A DNA stretch of 64,000 bases from CALBZH01 sp964538515 (GTDB lineage: Bacteria; Desulfobacterota; Syntrophobacteria; Syntrophobacterales; Syntrophobacteraceae), in contig CAZIEW010000016.1 of assembly GCA_964538515.1 (NCBI GenBank), positions 10,827 to 74,826 on the forward strand, written 5' to 3'. This document shows, in pieces, positions 37,916-46,676 of the stretch; the stretch's first letter is position 1; every line of letters starts with the position of its first letter. The notes below the pieces were generated by a model that did no database searches, had not been told where the DNA came from, and worked only from the letters and a program-made list of their open reading frames with translations. Made by a program: the position numbers and the translations under genes.

Positions 37916-38044
37916 GACGTGAGCGACTCCTTAAGATGATTGATCAGCTCGGTCCGCCAACTCGAAGTGCAAACGGTGAAACCCGAAGCTCGAAGCCCAT
38001 CGCATGGCATCACCTTCTGACGCTGTTGTGGGTTGCAGACGTCT

Positions 38045-38389
38045 TCACGGACGCGCCACGAGACACAGCCCGCTTTCTCTCAACGTTGCCTCGACCGCCG
38101 CGGAGTCCACCGCGGTGAAGCCCATGCGCCACCATCCCCGCTTCGGATGGAGCACGAAGATCCGGTCCCGTGAGGCTCGACTCATGTCGGGCCCGAGCCA
38201 GGTTCGAAAATCCCCGGTTCCATAGAGCCTGTACTTCCCTGTCCAAAGGCTCGGCTTCAGCAGGACCACATGGTTGATCTTCGAGAAGGCCACTCGCTTG
38301 GATCCAAACGGATAGAAGAAATCGCGAAGCAGGATCGCGTCATGGCTCAATTCGATGAGATGATCCGAATAAAGGATCTCTTTGCTCAT
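38045..38389 (-). CDS. small PH-like protein, function unknown
   Basis: 114 residues from ATG 38389, which has a strong ribosome site (AAGGAGG). An upstream ATG at 38476 overlaps the cobN stop (ATGA) and would add 29 residues. The pattern ILYSDHLIELSHDAILLRDF, then FGSKRVAFSKINHV, fits the beta-rich, PH-like small proteins found in many bacteria. No membrane segment. Its position between cobN and tonB is unexplained. Confidence 0.65.
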   Translation of the reverse strand: MSKEILYSDHLIELSHDAILLRDFFYPFGSKRVAFSKINHVVLLKPSLWTGKYRLYGTGDFRTWLGPDMSRASRDRIFVLHPKRGWWRMGFTAVDSAAVEATLRESGLCLVARP

Positions 38390-38472
38390 GAGGCCTCCTT
38401 GGACATCAGATCCTCGAAGGAAGGTCGAGCTCTGCACGCCCCCCTCAAGCGGCGCCGTGCAGACCTCAGTTT

Positions 38473-41400
38473 TCATGCGACCACCGCCTCCACCATACTG
38501 GTCGTCCCGGTGGTTGTATCCGTGGCTTCCTCGATCTCGCCTTCGATGTCGAGGTAGGCGTCGCGCAGCTGGTCGCGCACTTCATCGTCGGCGTTCCACA
38601 TGCCGCGCTCGATGGTCTCCAGCAGCTTGTCCAGGATATTCTGGAGGGCGTAGGGGTTGACCTCCTTGAGCCACTTCCGCATCTCGGGGTCGAGGGCGTA
38701 GCGCTTGGCCACCCGCTCGTACATCCAGTCTTCCATGACTTCCGCCGTGGCGTCCCACCCGATGAGAATATCCATGACCTTGGAAATGTCGCCGGCCCCC
38801 TTGTAGCCGTGCCGCTTGAGCCCCTCGAGCCACTTGGGGTTGAGGAGGCGCGAGCGAAGGACATGCTTGGCTTCCTCCTGGGTGGTTCGGAGCAGCACGC
38901 GCCGCGGGTCGGAGCTGTCCCCCACCAGGGCGAAGGGCATGGTGCCGCGGACCGTGGCCGATGCGGCGATCAAGCCGCCGTAGTAATTGTAGAAGTCCGT
39001 ACACGACAGCATGTCGTATTCTCGGGAGTCTTCGTTCTTGACGGTCACATCCATGCGGGAAAGGAGCTGTCGGAAGAGCTTCTGATTCCGGGCTCCGTAG
39101 ACGCCCTGTCCGTAAGCGTGCGAGGAGTACAGGATATAGGCTTCGCCCAGGTCCTGTTGGGTCTTCCACTGCTTGGATTCGATGAGCTCGGCGACGCCGG
39201 CCCCGTACGTCCCCGGCGGACAGCCGAAGACGCGCAGGGTGGCGAGCCGCCAGGCCTCGTCCTCGCCGGCCCCCTCTCTCCGGTACATCTCCCGGTCCGC
39301 CAGGACGTGACGGCGGATGAGGTTGGATTCGAGCTTCTCTTCCAGCATTGCCGCCATCTGGACGGCCTTGTCGATGAGCTGGACCAGGTTGGGAAACGCA
39401 TCCCGGAAGAACCCGGAGATGCGGGGCACCACGTCGATGCGGGGGCGCCCCAGCTCCTCCAGGGGGATGACCTCGAGGCCGCTCACGATGCCGTTGGCCT
39501 GCCACACGGGGCGCAGTCCGAGCAGGTAAAGGATCTCCGCGATGTCGTCCCCGCGCGTGCGCATGGTCGTGGTGCCCCAGACGATGATGCCCACGCTCTG
39601 GGGGTATCTTCCTTCCTCCTCCAGGCACCTTTCGATCAGCCGGTCTCCCAAGGCCTTTCCCACCTCCCAGGCGCCGGGCGAGGGGATGGTGCGCGGATCG
39701 AGGGAGTAGAAGTTGCGCCCCGTGGGGAGGATGTCCGCCTGGCCCCGACTGGGCGAGCCGGAAGGTCCCGGTCGGACAAACCCGCCGGAAAAACCGCTCA
39801 GTGCCGCCGTCATCTCCTCGCGGGTGCGCCGGATGTTGGGTACGAGGGTCTCCGCCACGTACCACAGGACCCGCTCCACCCGTGGCTGAGGCCGACCCAG
39901 GTGGTGTGCGGTGATCTCGGCGATTCCGTCCGCGGCGTAGTCTCGGTCGGCCAGGTCCCGGATGAGGCGCAGCGCCTGCTCGTGGACCTCGGCGATGACC
40001 TGTCCGCCCGTCCGGCCTCCGCTTCCGGGGAGCACCCGGCCGCGACGGTCCAGCAGGTCGTCGTACCGAAAGCCCATGGCGGCCGTGATTTCCTCGCGCA
40101 GGGAAGGCACATCGCCGTTTGGGAGCCGAGTCAGCTGCACCAGGAATTCCACCAGCCGCTCGCCTTCGGGCACCTGCCCCAGGACATGGAGCCCGTCGCT
40201 CACCATGGTGTCGGAGAGCTCCGAGAGGTACGCATGCAACCGTCCCAGGAAGGAATTCATGTCGGCCAGGGCATCCTCCCGGGTGAGTGAAAGATCGTTG
40301 TGGAGGTCGGCCTTCTCGACGGCCTCCCAGACCAGGCCGGCCAGCACCGGGAGCTTCCCCGGGTCCTGGCGCATGGCCTCGGTGTACTCGGCGACGGCGC
40401 GCTCAACGCCGGTCAGGTCCTCGTACAGGTCGGCGTTGGTGAACGTGGGTGTCAGGTGGTCGATGATGCAGCAGTACGAGCGCCGCTTGGCCTGTGTGCC
40501 CTCGCCCGGGTCGTTGATGATGTACGGGTAGAGGTTCGGAAGGTCCATGATGGAAAGGTCGGGATAACATTCCTCACTCAGCCCCAGAGCCTTGCCTGGC
40601 AGCCATTCGAGCGTGCCGTGCTTGCCCACGTGCATGACGGCGTCGGCCTTGAAGACATTCCGGATCCACCGGTAGTGGGCCAGGTAGTGGTGGGGCGGCG
40701 AGAGGCTGAGGTCGTGGAGGATGGCCTCGGGGTTTTCCAGCTTCCCACGGGGGGGCTGGATGCTGAGAAAGATGTTGCCGTTCACGAGGCCTGCAAAGAG
40801 GAGCTTGTCCTCATGCACGAAGAGATCTCCAGGCATTTCGCCCCAGCTGTCGATCATCTTGTGCCGCACGGTCTCGGGCAGGGCCTTGTGCCACGGCATG
40901 AAGACGTCGCGCCCAGCAGTTGCCTCGGCCCGCTCGGCCATCTGGTCCGGGTTGAGCCATCGTCGGTCGCACGTCATGCGCTGCAGCATTGCGTTGGCGA
41001 GCTCATCGCCGTCGGCGTAGCGGCGGTCGACACGGTAGCCCTGGTCGGCCATTGCATCGAGCAGGTGCTTGACGGCGGCGAAGGTGTCCAGCCCCGCCGC
41101 GCAGCCGATGCGGTCGTTTCGGGGCGGATAGTGGTGGAAGACGATGGCGATGCGCTTTTCCGAGTTGGGCTTGCGGCGCAGCTTCGCCCAGTTGAGGGCC
41201 AGGGAGACGACGGCGGCCACCCGGTCGGGAATGGGCTGGTAGCGCGAGAGGAGCGCCCCGGTAAGAGGGTCCACCGTGTCTTCCTCGCGGGTCGCCACGG
41301 GAACCGTGATCAGGTTCCCGTCGAATTCGGGCTGAGCGGCCTGGAAGGTCACATCCATGCTGGCCAGCCCCTGGGCGCTCTCCTTCCAGACTGCGTAAGG

Positions 41401-42285
41401 GTTCAGGCTGGTCATGGCCTGGAGGACCGCTACATTCAGGCTGGGGTAGACACCGGCAAAGGCGGGCTGGGTGAGGGTCATGGACATGGGCATGGCGCAC
41501 ACCAGGACGTCGATGCGCGGGCGATCCCCGTCCATGAAATAGGCCTGCACGATCTCGTCCGATCCGCGGTTTCCGAGGCTGGTGTCCTTGAGGCGCATGC
41601 TGAAGACCGGCATCACGTTGGCGCCGCACCTTTCGATCTCGGCGATGAGGGCGTGGATGTGGGCCAGGTTGCCGTTCAGCCAGTGGGTCTGAAAGAACCA
41701 CAGTCCCACGGTGGGCTTCGCCGGGTCGATGCAGGTGCGGACGTAGTCCCCGATGCGCTCCACGTAGCCGACCTTGGGGTGGTAAAGCCCCTGCTGGACG
41801 ACGGGCTGGGGAGGCGGAATCGGGTCGTCTCCACCGTTTACAATGCGGGCGAGGTATGCCAGGGCCCGCTCGACGTTCAGTACCCCGCCGTACGCCAAAT
41901 AGAGGCTCAGAGTCTCCCAAGTGCCCTCCTCGATGCCGTCGGAATGCTCTCGCGCGGCCAGCACCGCCTCTTGGTCGCCGCCCGTGGGCTGAATGTGAAG
42001 GTAGGGAGCGTGCCCGCCCTCCGCCTTCCTTTGCTGGAGCGCGTGAATCAGGGAATCGAATGCCGGAAAGGAGGCCTTCCCCCCGTGCAGGCTGATCACG
42101 ATCACGTCGGCCTCGATGGCTTCCGATACGAAGGCCTTCGATCGTGCCTGATCGAAGAGCTGCGTCTGGGTTCGGGCCGTCACCTCCGCCCGTCCCCCGG
42201 ATTCCAGAAAGCGCGAGACGCCCTGACTGAAGGACGGGAGCTCGGTGGCCGTGGCGCTGAAGTAGCACAGTTTCATGACTTTCAT
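38473..42285 (-). CDS. cobN: CobN-family metallochelatase in the corrinoid operon
   Basis: 1270 residues. ATG 42285 overlaps the radical SAM stop codon (ATGA) and gives the family start MKLCYFSATATELPSF three codons later. Hallmarks: KADAVMHVGKHGTLEWLPGK in the middle and YKGAGDISKVMDILIGWDATA near the C-terminus. It lacks the C-x4-C-x4-C motif of the copy at 2-3847. The cobaltochelatase partners CobS and CobT are not visible. In an operon of corrinoid uptake (two B12 riboswitches, BtuBFCD, CbiZ) a biosynthetic cobalt insertion is not an obvious need, so metal removal or exchange in an imported corrinoid or porphyrin is a reasonable alternative. That role is inference. Confidence 0.93.
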   Translation of the reverse strand: MKVMKLCYFSATATELPSFSQGVSRFLESGGRAEVTARTQTQLFDQARSKAFVSEAIEADVIVISLHGGKASFPAFDSLIHALQQRKAEGGHAPYLHIQPTGGDQEAVLAAREHSDGIEEGTWETLSLYLAYGGVLNVERALAYLARIVNGGDDPIPPPQPVVQQGLYHPKVGYVERIGDYVRTCIDPAKPTVGLWFFQTHWLNGNLAHIHALIAEIERCGANVMPVFSMRLKDTSLGNRGSDEIVQAYFMDGDRPRIDVLVCAMPMSMTLTQPAFAGVYPSLNVAVLQAMTSLNPYAVWKESAQGLASMDVTFQAAQPEFDGNLITVPVATREEDTVDPLTGALLSRYQPIPDRVAAVVSLALNWAKLRRKPNSEKRIAIVFHHYPPRNDRIGCAAGLDTFAAVKHLLDAMADQGYRVDRRYADGDELANAMLQRMTCDRRWLNPDQMAERAEATAGRDVFMPWHKALPETVRHKMIDSWGEMPGDLFVHEDKLLFAGLVNGNIFLSIQPPRGKLENPEAILHDLSLSPPHHYLAHYRWIRNVFKADAVMHVGKHGTLEWLPGKALGLSEECYPDLSIMDLPNLYPYIINDPGEGTQAKRRSYCCIIDHLTPTFTNADLYEDLTGVERAVAEYTEAMRQDPGKLPVLAGLVWEAVEKADLHNDLSLTREDALADMNSFLGRLHAYLSELSDTMVSDGLHVLGQVPEGERLVEFLVQLTRLPNGDVPSLREEITAAMGFRYDDLLDRRGRVLPGSGGRTGGQVIAEVHEQALRLIRDLADRDYAADGIAEITAHHLGRPQPRVERVLWYVAETLVPNIRRTREEMTAALSGFSGGFVRPGPSGSPSRGQADILPTGRNFYSLDPRTIPSPGAWEVGKALGDRLIERCLEEEGRYPQSVGIIVWGTTTMRTRGDDIAEILYLLGLRPVWQANGIVSGLEVIPLEELGRPRIDVVPRISGFFRDAFPNLVQLIDKAVQMAAMLEEKLESNLIRRHVLADREMYRREGAGEDEAWRLATLRVFGCPPGTYGAGVAELIESKQWKTQQDLGEAYILYSSHAYGQGVYGARNQKLFRQLLSRMDVTVKNEDSREYDMLSCTDFYNYYGGLIAASATVRGTMPFALVGDSSDPRRVLLRTTQEEAKHVLRSRLLNPKWLEGLKRHGYKGAGDISKVMDILIGWDATAEVMEDWMYERVAKRYALDPEMRKWLKEVNPYALQNILDKLLETIERGMWNADDEVRDQLRDAYLDIEGEIEEATDTTTGTTSMVEAVVA

Positions 42286-43298
42286 GGCATCTGCTCCAAA
42301 AGGGTGCGGTAGATCACGCACATGGCGGACAGTTGCTCGCCGCTGTTGGTCTCGAGGCGGGAGGGGCAGTCCCCCGGGCATCGCCCCTCCAACGGGCAGC
42401 CGCGACATGGGCCTTGAAGCCGCACCCCGCGGTACATCGCTTTGAGCTTCTCCCAGTCGACCTGCTCGGCTGTTCCGACCATCCAAGCTGAATCGCCTGC
42501 CGTCTGGCCGCAGGGGGTCACCGAGCCGTCCGGATGGACCGCGAGGCTTTCTCCCCGGCAGGCATGGCAGAAGACACCCTGCGTCTTCCTCCCGGCAAGA
42601 GCGTGCGAAACCGCATCCCTTTCGCGCCAGGTGATGGGGACCTTGCGGAGCAGGCTCACGCGATCGTGCATGGCGAGCATGCGCCTCACTCCCGAGCGCA
42701 GGGCCGCTTCGGTCGGGGACGCGCTCTCCATTTGCAGTGCCCTTCCCCTCAGAACAACTGGATCCAGCCCCACTCCCCGAATATTGGGAAACGCCGCGAG
42801 AGCAAGCATCAGCTCTCCCAGATGGCTGAGGTTGGCCGAAGACAGAACCGTTGTGACGCGCACGGGGATAGCCTCGCGGGCCAGAAGCTCCAACCCCTTG
42901 AACGTGGCCCGGGCACCGCCCCGGATGGTCTCCTGGACCGCAGGGGGACCGTCCAGGCTCAAACCCACACGGATTCCATGGCGACGGCAGCATTCAATGA
43001 GGCTGCGGTCGATCAGCGTCCCGTTGGTTTGAACGGCCAGCGTGGCCGGCCAGCCCGCCTGGCGTACCATGCGCGCCACGGCATCGATGAGCGCGGGCTC
43101 CAGGGTCGGCTCCCCGCCCGCCATCTGCACGTGAAAGGGCAGACCCGATGCCGACGCAAGCTCAAGGGCCGACCGCGCCACCTCCAGGGGCATGGTCCGC
43201 GGCGGCTGATCGCCCCGGTAGCAATAGGCGCACTGGAGGTTGCACGCGGTGGTGAGCCAGAGCACCAGATAGCGAACTTGAGGCCGGGGCTCGTTCAT
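42282..43298 (-). CDS. radical SAM/SPASM-domain protein of unknown substrate
   Basis: 338 residues. The radical SAM motif is C19-x3-C23-x2-C26 (ACNLQCAYC), followed by a GGEPTL motif near residue 60. The C-terminal SPASM region has eight Cys (about 244, 247, 263, 298, 301, 307, 311, 327) for two extra 4Fe-4S clusters. SPASM enzymes usually modify peptides or proteins, such as RiPP or sulfatase maturases, but no precursor peptide gene is obvious here. Both ends overlap neighbours by 4 bases (nitrilase before, cobN after), so it should act with them. A corrinoid, a porphyrin or a protein partner could be the target. Confidence 0.85.
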   Translation of the reverse strand: MNEPRPQVRYLVLWLTTACNLQCAYCYRGDQPPRTMPLEVARSALELASASGLPFHVQMAGGEPTLEPALIDAVARMVRQAGWPATLAVQTNGTLIDRSLIECCRRHGIRVGLSLDGPPAVQETIRGGARATFKGLELLAREAIPVRVTTVLSSANLSHLGELMLALAAFPNIRGVGLDPVVLRGRALQMESASPTEAALRSGVRRMLAMHDRVSLLRKVPITWRERDAVSHALAGRKTQGVFCHACRGESLAVHPDGSVTPCGQTAGDSAWMVGTAEQVDWEKLKAMYRGVRLQGPCRGCPLEGRCPGDCPSRLETNSGEQLSAMCVIYRTLLEQMP

Positions 43299-44782
43299 CG
43301 CCGAAGCAGCACCTCCATGTCCACCCGGTCATAGAACCGCTTGGATCGCAAGGCGGCGGTGTCGAGACGGGCCGCACAGACACCGGAGCCTATGACCAGG
43401 GCCTCTTTCCAGGCCTCATGACCCTTGGGAGGCTCGCAGATCATGGCTCCCTCCCGGCTGACAGCGGCGATGGCGGAGCGATCGAGGCACTTCACCCCGA
43501 GCACAAGCCGATCGTCGGGTCCGAACCGATCGGGGCAGGTGACCAACAGATCGCACCCCTGCTTCGAGAGGGATACGGCGAGCTCCGGGTGAGCAAGGGA
43601 TTCGGTCCGTACCAGCGCGATGCGTGCGGGCCCGAAGTCCACCACCACAAAGCTCTCGCCGGACAACAGGCTGATGCACCGCGCGGACGAGAACAGTCCG
43701 TAGGCGGGAACCTCCCCGTTCGGCCCCGACAGGTCGGCCACGATCGCGAGGGGGCGCTCCTCGACAAGCCGTGCCAGCTCCTCCCCGGAAAACGCACCGA
43801 TGCCCTGCGGCAGGACAAGCAGGGTCGGGACCGAATCGCAATCCTCGACGGCAAGCCTTAACTCCGATGCGGCCTGCTCCCGCGACCCGGCGACCACGCA
43901 CCGCACGTCCAGCGGCCCGCCGCCAGGAAGGCCCCACAGGCCAGCGAAATCCTCGATTCCGTTCACGTCGAGGTAGAGCGCCCCGAATTCCTCGGGGCGG
44001 CGCTCGGCCATTTTCGCCTCCCGAATGTCAGTCGGCAGCCGGCCTCCCTCAAGGGGGTAACGCACGATCCAGAGAGCCGATACGGGGCTGGCTTCATCCA
44101 GGAGAACCTCGCCGGACGCCGTGACCGCGTAGGACCGGCAGGACCGGCAGTCCATGATGCGGTCCAGGCCGGTGCGGTTGCAGCCCACGACCCCGTAACC
44201 GTTCTCGAGGGCTCGCGCACGCCAGACGTGCGTCGGGTCGACTCCCGAGGGAGGCCAGTTGGCGAGCACGAGAAGCAGATCCACGCCATGCAGGGCCAAA
44301 GACCTGGGCAGGAGGCCGGCGTAGCTGTCGGCGCAGATGAGAGCCCCGACGCATCCCCAGGGCGTCTCGAAGAGGCTCGATCGGGACAGGGTTCCGGGAC
44401 AGGCCCAGCGCCGCTCGGCGGCAAGGACCTTGCGGTGGTGCGCCGCCAGCTTCCCATCCGGGCCGACCACCAGAGCCGTGTTGTAATAAATGTCCGTCGC
44501 CGGATCCCGTTCGGCGATTCCAGCGGCGATGAAGACGCCATATTGCCGTGCCACGATCGACAGCCGCTCAAAAGTCGGACCGCACAGAACCTCGGCGCAG
44601 GCTGAAACCTGGCCGCGGTTTTCGAAGCTGTACCCGGAAACGGCGAGCTCGGGCGCCACGATGATCTTCGCCCCCCGGCGTGCGGCCTCGACCGCATGGG
44701 CCGCCAGCGCAGCCCGGTTCTCCTCCACCAGTCCGTGCCGGACATCCAGGTGAATGACTCCAATCGGCAGGGTCTCACTCAT
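43295..44782 (-). CDS. nitrilase-superfamily amidase with a second degenerate domain
   Basis: 495 residues from ATG 44782 (ribosome site GGAGAGG; a GTG at 44788 is possible). Residues 1-260 form a nitrilase domain with Glu45 (VAPELAVSGYSF), Lys118 (HHRKVLAAERRW) and Cys150 (GALICADSYAG), the catalytic Glu-Lys-Cys triad. Residues about 270-495 look like a second, decayed copy, with LLVLPQGIGAFSGEELARL where the first Glu would be Gln, and no matching Cys site. The family cleaves or forms C-N amide bonds. Set between btuD and the radical SAM gene with overlaps on both sides, it may act on side-chain amides of an imported corrinoid or of a peptide; this is inference. Confidence 0.82.
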   Translation of the reverse strand: MSETLPIGVIHLDVRHGLVEENRAALAAHAVEAARRGAKIIVAPELAVSGYSFENRGQVSACAEVLCGPTFERLSIVARQYGVFIAAGIAERDPATDIYYNTALVVGPDGKLAAHHRKVLAAERRWACPGTLSRSSLFETPWGCVGALICADSYAGLLPRSLALHGVDLLLVLANWPPSGVDPTHVWRARALENGYGVVGCNRTGLDRIMDCRSCRSYAVTASGEVLLDEASPVSALWIVRYPLEGGRLPTDIREAKMAERRPEEFGALYLDVNGIEDFAGLWGLPGGGPLDVRCVVAGSREQAASELRLAVEDCDSVPTLLVLPQGIGAFSGEELARLVEERPLAIVADLSGPNGEVPAYGLFSSARCISLLSGESFVVVDFGPARIALVRTESLAHPELAVSLSKQGCDLLVTCPDRFGPDDRLVLGVKCLDRSAIAAVSREGAMICEPPKGHEAWKEALVIGSGVCAARLDTAALRSKRFYDRVDMEVLLRR

Positions 44783-45824
44783 GGCCACCCCTCTCCATAG
44801 GGACTTTGACGGTCATTTCCAGAGCATCGAGAAGAGACTCAAGGGACGACAGGGACTCCCCACACGTCCCGCGATCCTTGAGGCGCCAGGCGGTCACTCC
44901 GTTGTTTTGGTCGACCTCCACACACACGGGCGCCCGTCCCTCGTCGACAACGCGATAGCCCGCCCGCTCCAAAGCACGGTAAGTCCACATGCCGGGAACC
45001 CCCCCGGCCTTCAAGGTCACGGACCCGCGAGGAGCGCACGGGACCGTGAACGCCCCCGATCCCGGGTCGAAGAGCGCCCCGGAACCGGCGAACGTTTCGG
45101 CGAAGACCCCCCGGAGAACCAGGTCCTCCGGAATGCCGGTATGGAGGGGGCCTCCCGGTGGAAGGAGCCACAAGCGGTGCGCGCACCGGAGCGCCAGGTC
45201 GAGGTCGTGCGTGGCGAGCAGGATGGCGCGTCGACCGGTGCGCGCGAGATCGAGGAGCAGGTGCATGAGCTCGACCCGGCGCGGCAGGTCCAGGAACGCC
45301 GTCGCTTCATCCAGGATCATGACCCGTGGCTCCTGGGCCAGCGCCCGGGCGATCATCGCCTTCTGCCGCTCGCCGTCGCTGAGCTCGCAGACGGGCCGGT
45401 GGGCCAGATCCACAATTCCGACATCCGCCATGGCCTGCCACGCGACCGCTTCATCCTCGCGCGTCAACCGCCCGCCCCAGCGCGTGTAGGGATGGCGTCC
45501 CAGCGCCACCAGGGTTGCCACGGGCATGAGGCCGACGGCGGGGCGGTCGGTCAAAACCAGGCTCATGCGCCGAGCCACCTCCCTCGCCGACAGCGTGGCA
45601 AGAAGGTCCCCGCCGAGCCGCACCTCCCCTGCCAGGGGCTTGAGCATCCCGGCAAGGGTGCGGATGAGGGTCGACTTGCCGGCGCCATTGGGTCCAAGGA
45701 GGCAGACGAGCTCCCCTTCCCGAAGCGTGAGGCTGACGTCCTTCAACACGGCAAGCGGCGGGCACCCGGAGCGGCGGTATCCCACGGCGAGCTGACGGGT
45801 CTCCAGCGACGACGAGCCATTCAT
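44775..45824 (-). CDS. btuD: BtuD-type ABC importer ATPase with C-terminal extension
   Basis: 349 residues from ATG 45824. The ATPase core (about 1-255) has GPNGAGKST, LSDGERQK (an S-D-G variant of the signature) and RVMILDEATAFLD, where Glu is followed by Ala instead of the common Pro. A further ~90 residues (GVPGMWTYRALERAGYRVVD and beyond) form a separate C-terminal domain with no ATPase motifs. An upstream ATG at 45899 has a better ribosome site (GGAGGAG) but adds 25 unlikely AT-rich-encoded residues that abut the vapBC insert. It works with the permease at 46677 and the binding protein at 47765. Confidence 0.85.
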   Translation of the reverse strand: MNGSSSLETRQLAVGYRRSGCPPLAVLKDVSLTLREGELVCLLGPNGAGKSTLIRTLAGMLKPLAGEVRLGGDLLATLSAREVARRMSLVLTDRPAVGLMPVATLVALGRHPYTRWGGRLTREDEAVAWQAMADVGIVDLAHRPVCELSDGERQKAMIARALAQEPRVMILDEATAFLDLPRRVELMHLLLDLARTGRRAILLATHDLDLALRCAHRLWLLPPGGPLHTGIPEDLVLRGVFAETFAGSGALFDPGSGAFTVPCAPRGSVTLKAGGVPGMWTYRALERAGYRVVDEGRAPVCVEVDQNNGVTAWRLKDRGTCGESLSSLESLLDALEMTVKVPMERGGHE

Positions 45825-46006
45825 TTCTGTTGATTTGTGCGAGCAATTCCTACAAGTTGTATTCAATGAGTTATTTTTCTTGTGGAGCATCGTCACCATG
45901 CTCCTCCGTCAATTGGGGATCGATTGAAGACGTCTAAAGCCTTCATGGCTCAATAGACTCACCAGCAAGCTTTGCGGCTCGCCCGCAGGATTGGAGAGAC
46001 ACAACC
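45825..46006. other. AT-rich non-coding junction beside vapBC
   Basis: This stretch is clearly more AT-rich than its surroundings and separates btuD from the vapBC insert. It holds a perfect minus-strand copy of AGCCATGAAGGCT (45950-45938), the same 13-mer as in the leader terminators at 19629 and 61445, but no hairpin with a T run follows. Confidence 0.5.
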
Positions 46007-46252
46007 ATGCCTCTGACTGTCAGTACCATCGAAGCCAAGGCCAAGCTGTCGCAGTTGCTCGAACGCGCGCGACGTGGAGAGCGGGTGATCATCACACGCC
46101 GAGGAGTTCCCGTCGCAGAACTGACCGCCCCGCACGTCAAACAAGTCGCTGAGGTGTCAGAGGTTATCGAGGAACTGAAGGCGCTCCGACTTCGGACACG
46201 ATCCGGAACGGAATCCATCCAATCCATGCTTCGGGAAGGGAGACGCTTCTGA
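46007..46252 (+). CDS. Phd/YefM-type antitoxin (vapB-like)
   Basis: 81 residues. MPLTVSTIEAKAKLSQLLERARRGE, then VIITRRGVPVAEL, is the Phd/YefM antitoxin fold; the C-terminus is the flexible toxin-binding part. It would bind and neutralise the PIN toxin encoded next and repress their promoter. It is on the + strand inside a minus-strand operon, between btuC and btuD, so the pair is an insertion. Confidence 0.85.
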   Translation: MPLTVSTIEAKAKLSQLLERARRGERVIITRRGVPVAELTAPHVKQVAEVSEVIEELKALRLRTRSGTESIQSMLREGRRF

Positions 46253-46662
46253 ACCGCTTCATCCTCGATTGCTCGGTTTCTGCCGCATGGTGCCTGCAGG
46301 ATGAGGCGAGTGAGAAGGCGGATCGTGTCCTCCTGCTCTTCGACCAAAGACAAGCCCTCGTCCTCCCGCTCTGGGTCGTCGAAATGGCCGACGTCCTGGT
46401 GCTGGCCGAGCGGAAAGGGCGCATGACCCCAGCAGATACAGCAAGGGCTATAGAGCTCGTTTTGTCGCTTCCCATCGAAATCGAGCCGCCCGATCTCATG
46501 TCGCTCAACGCCTGCCGTCTTCTGGCCAGGGAATATGGACTGACGGCGTACGATGGCTGCTATCTCGAATTGGCTCAAAAACACGGTCTTCCCTTGGCCA
46601 CGCTGGATCAAGATCTCGCCACGGCCGCAAGAAAGTGCGGTGTATCGCTCCTCGTGGATTGA
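46249..46662 (+). CDS. vapC: VapC-type PIN-domain toxin, apparent CTG start
   Basis: 137 residues. The family N-terminus (M)NRFILDCSVSAAW maps to a CTG codon at 46249 that overlaps the antitoxin stop (CTGA); a GGGAAGGGAG ribosome site lies just before, and no ATG, GTG or TTG fits in frame. PIN-domain acidic residues are visible: Asp in LDCS, Glu in VVEMADVL, and Asp in YDGCYLEL and TLDQDLATAA. VapC toxins cut RNA, often tRNA or rRNA. Confidence 0.82.
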   Translation: MNRFILDCSVSAAWCLQDEASEKADRVLLLFDQRQALVLPLWVVEMADVLVLAERKGRMTPADTARAIELVLSLPIEIEPPDLMSLNACRLLAREYGLTAYDGCYLELAQKHGLPLATLDQDLATAARKCGVSLLVD

Positions 46663-46676
46663 ACTGATAACCACGC

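Noticed and set aside
42286..42993. A longer CobN reading frame starting at 42993
   Set aside because: The extra N-terminus is antisense-like sequence within the radical SAM gene; the family start at 42285, overlapping that gene's stop, is clear.
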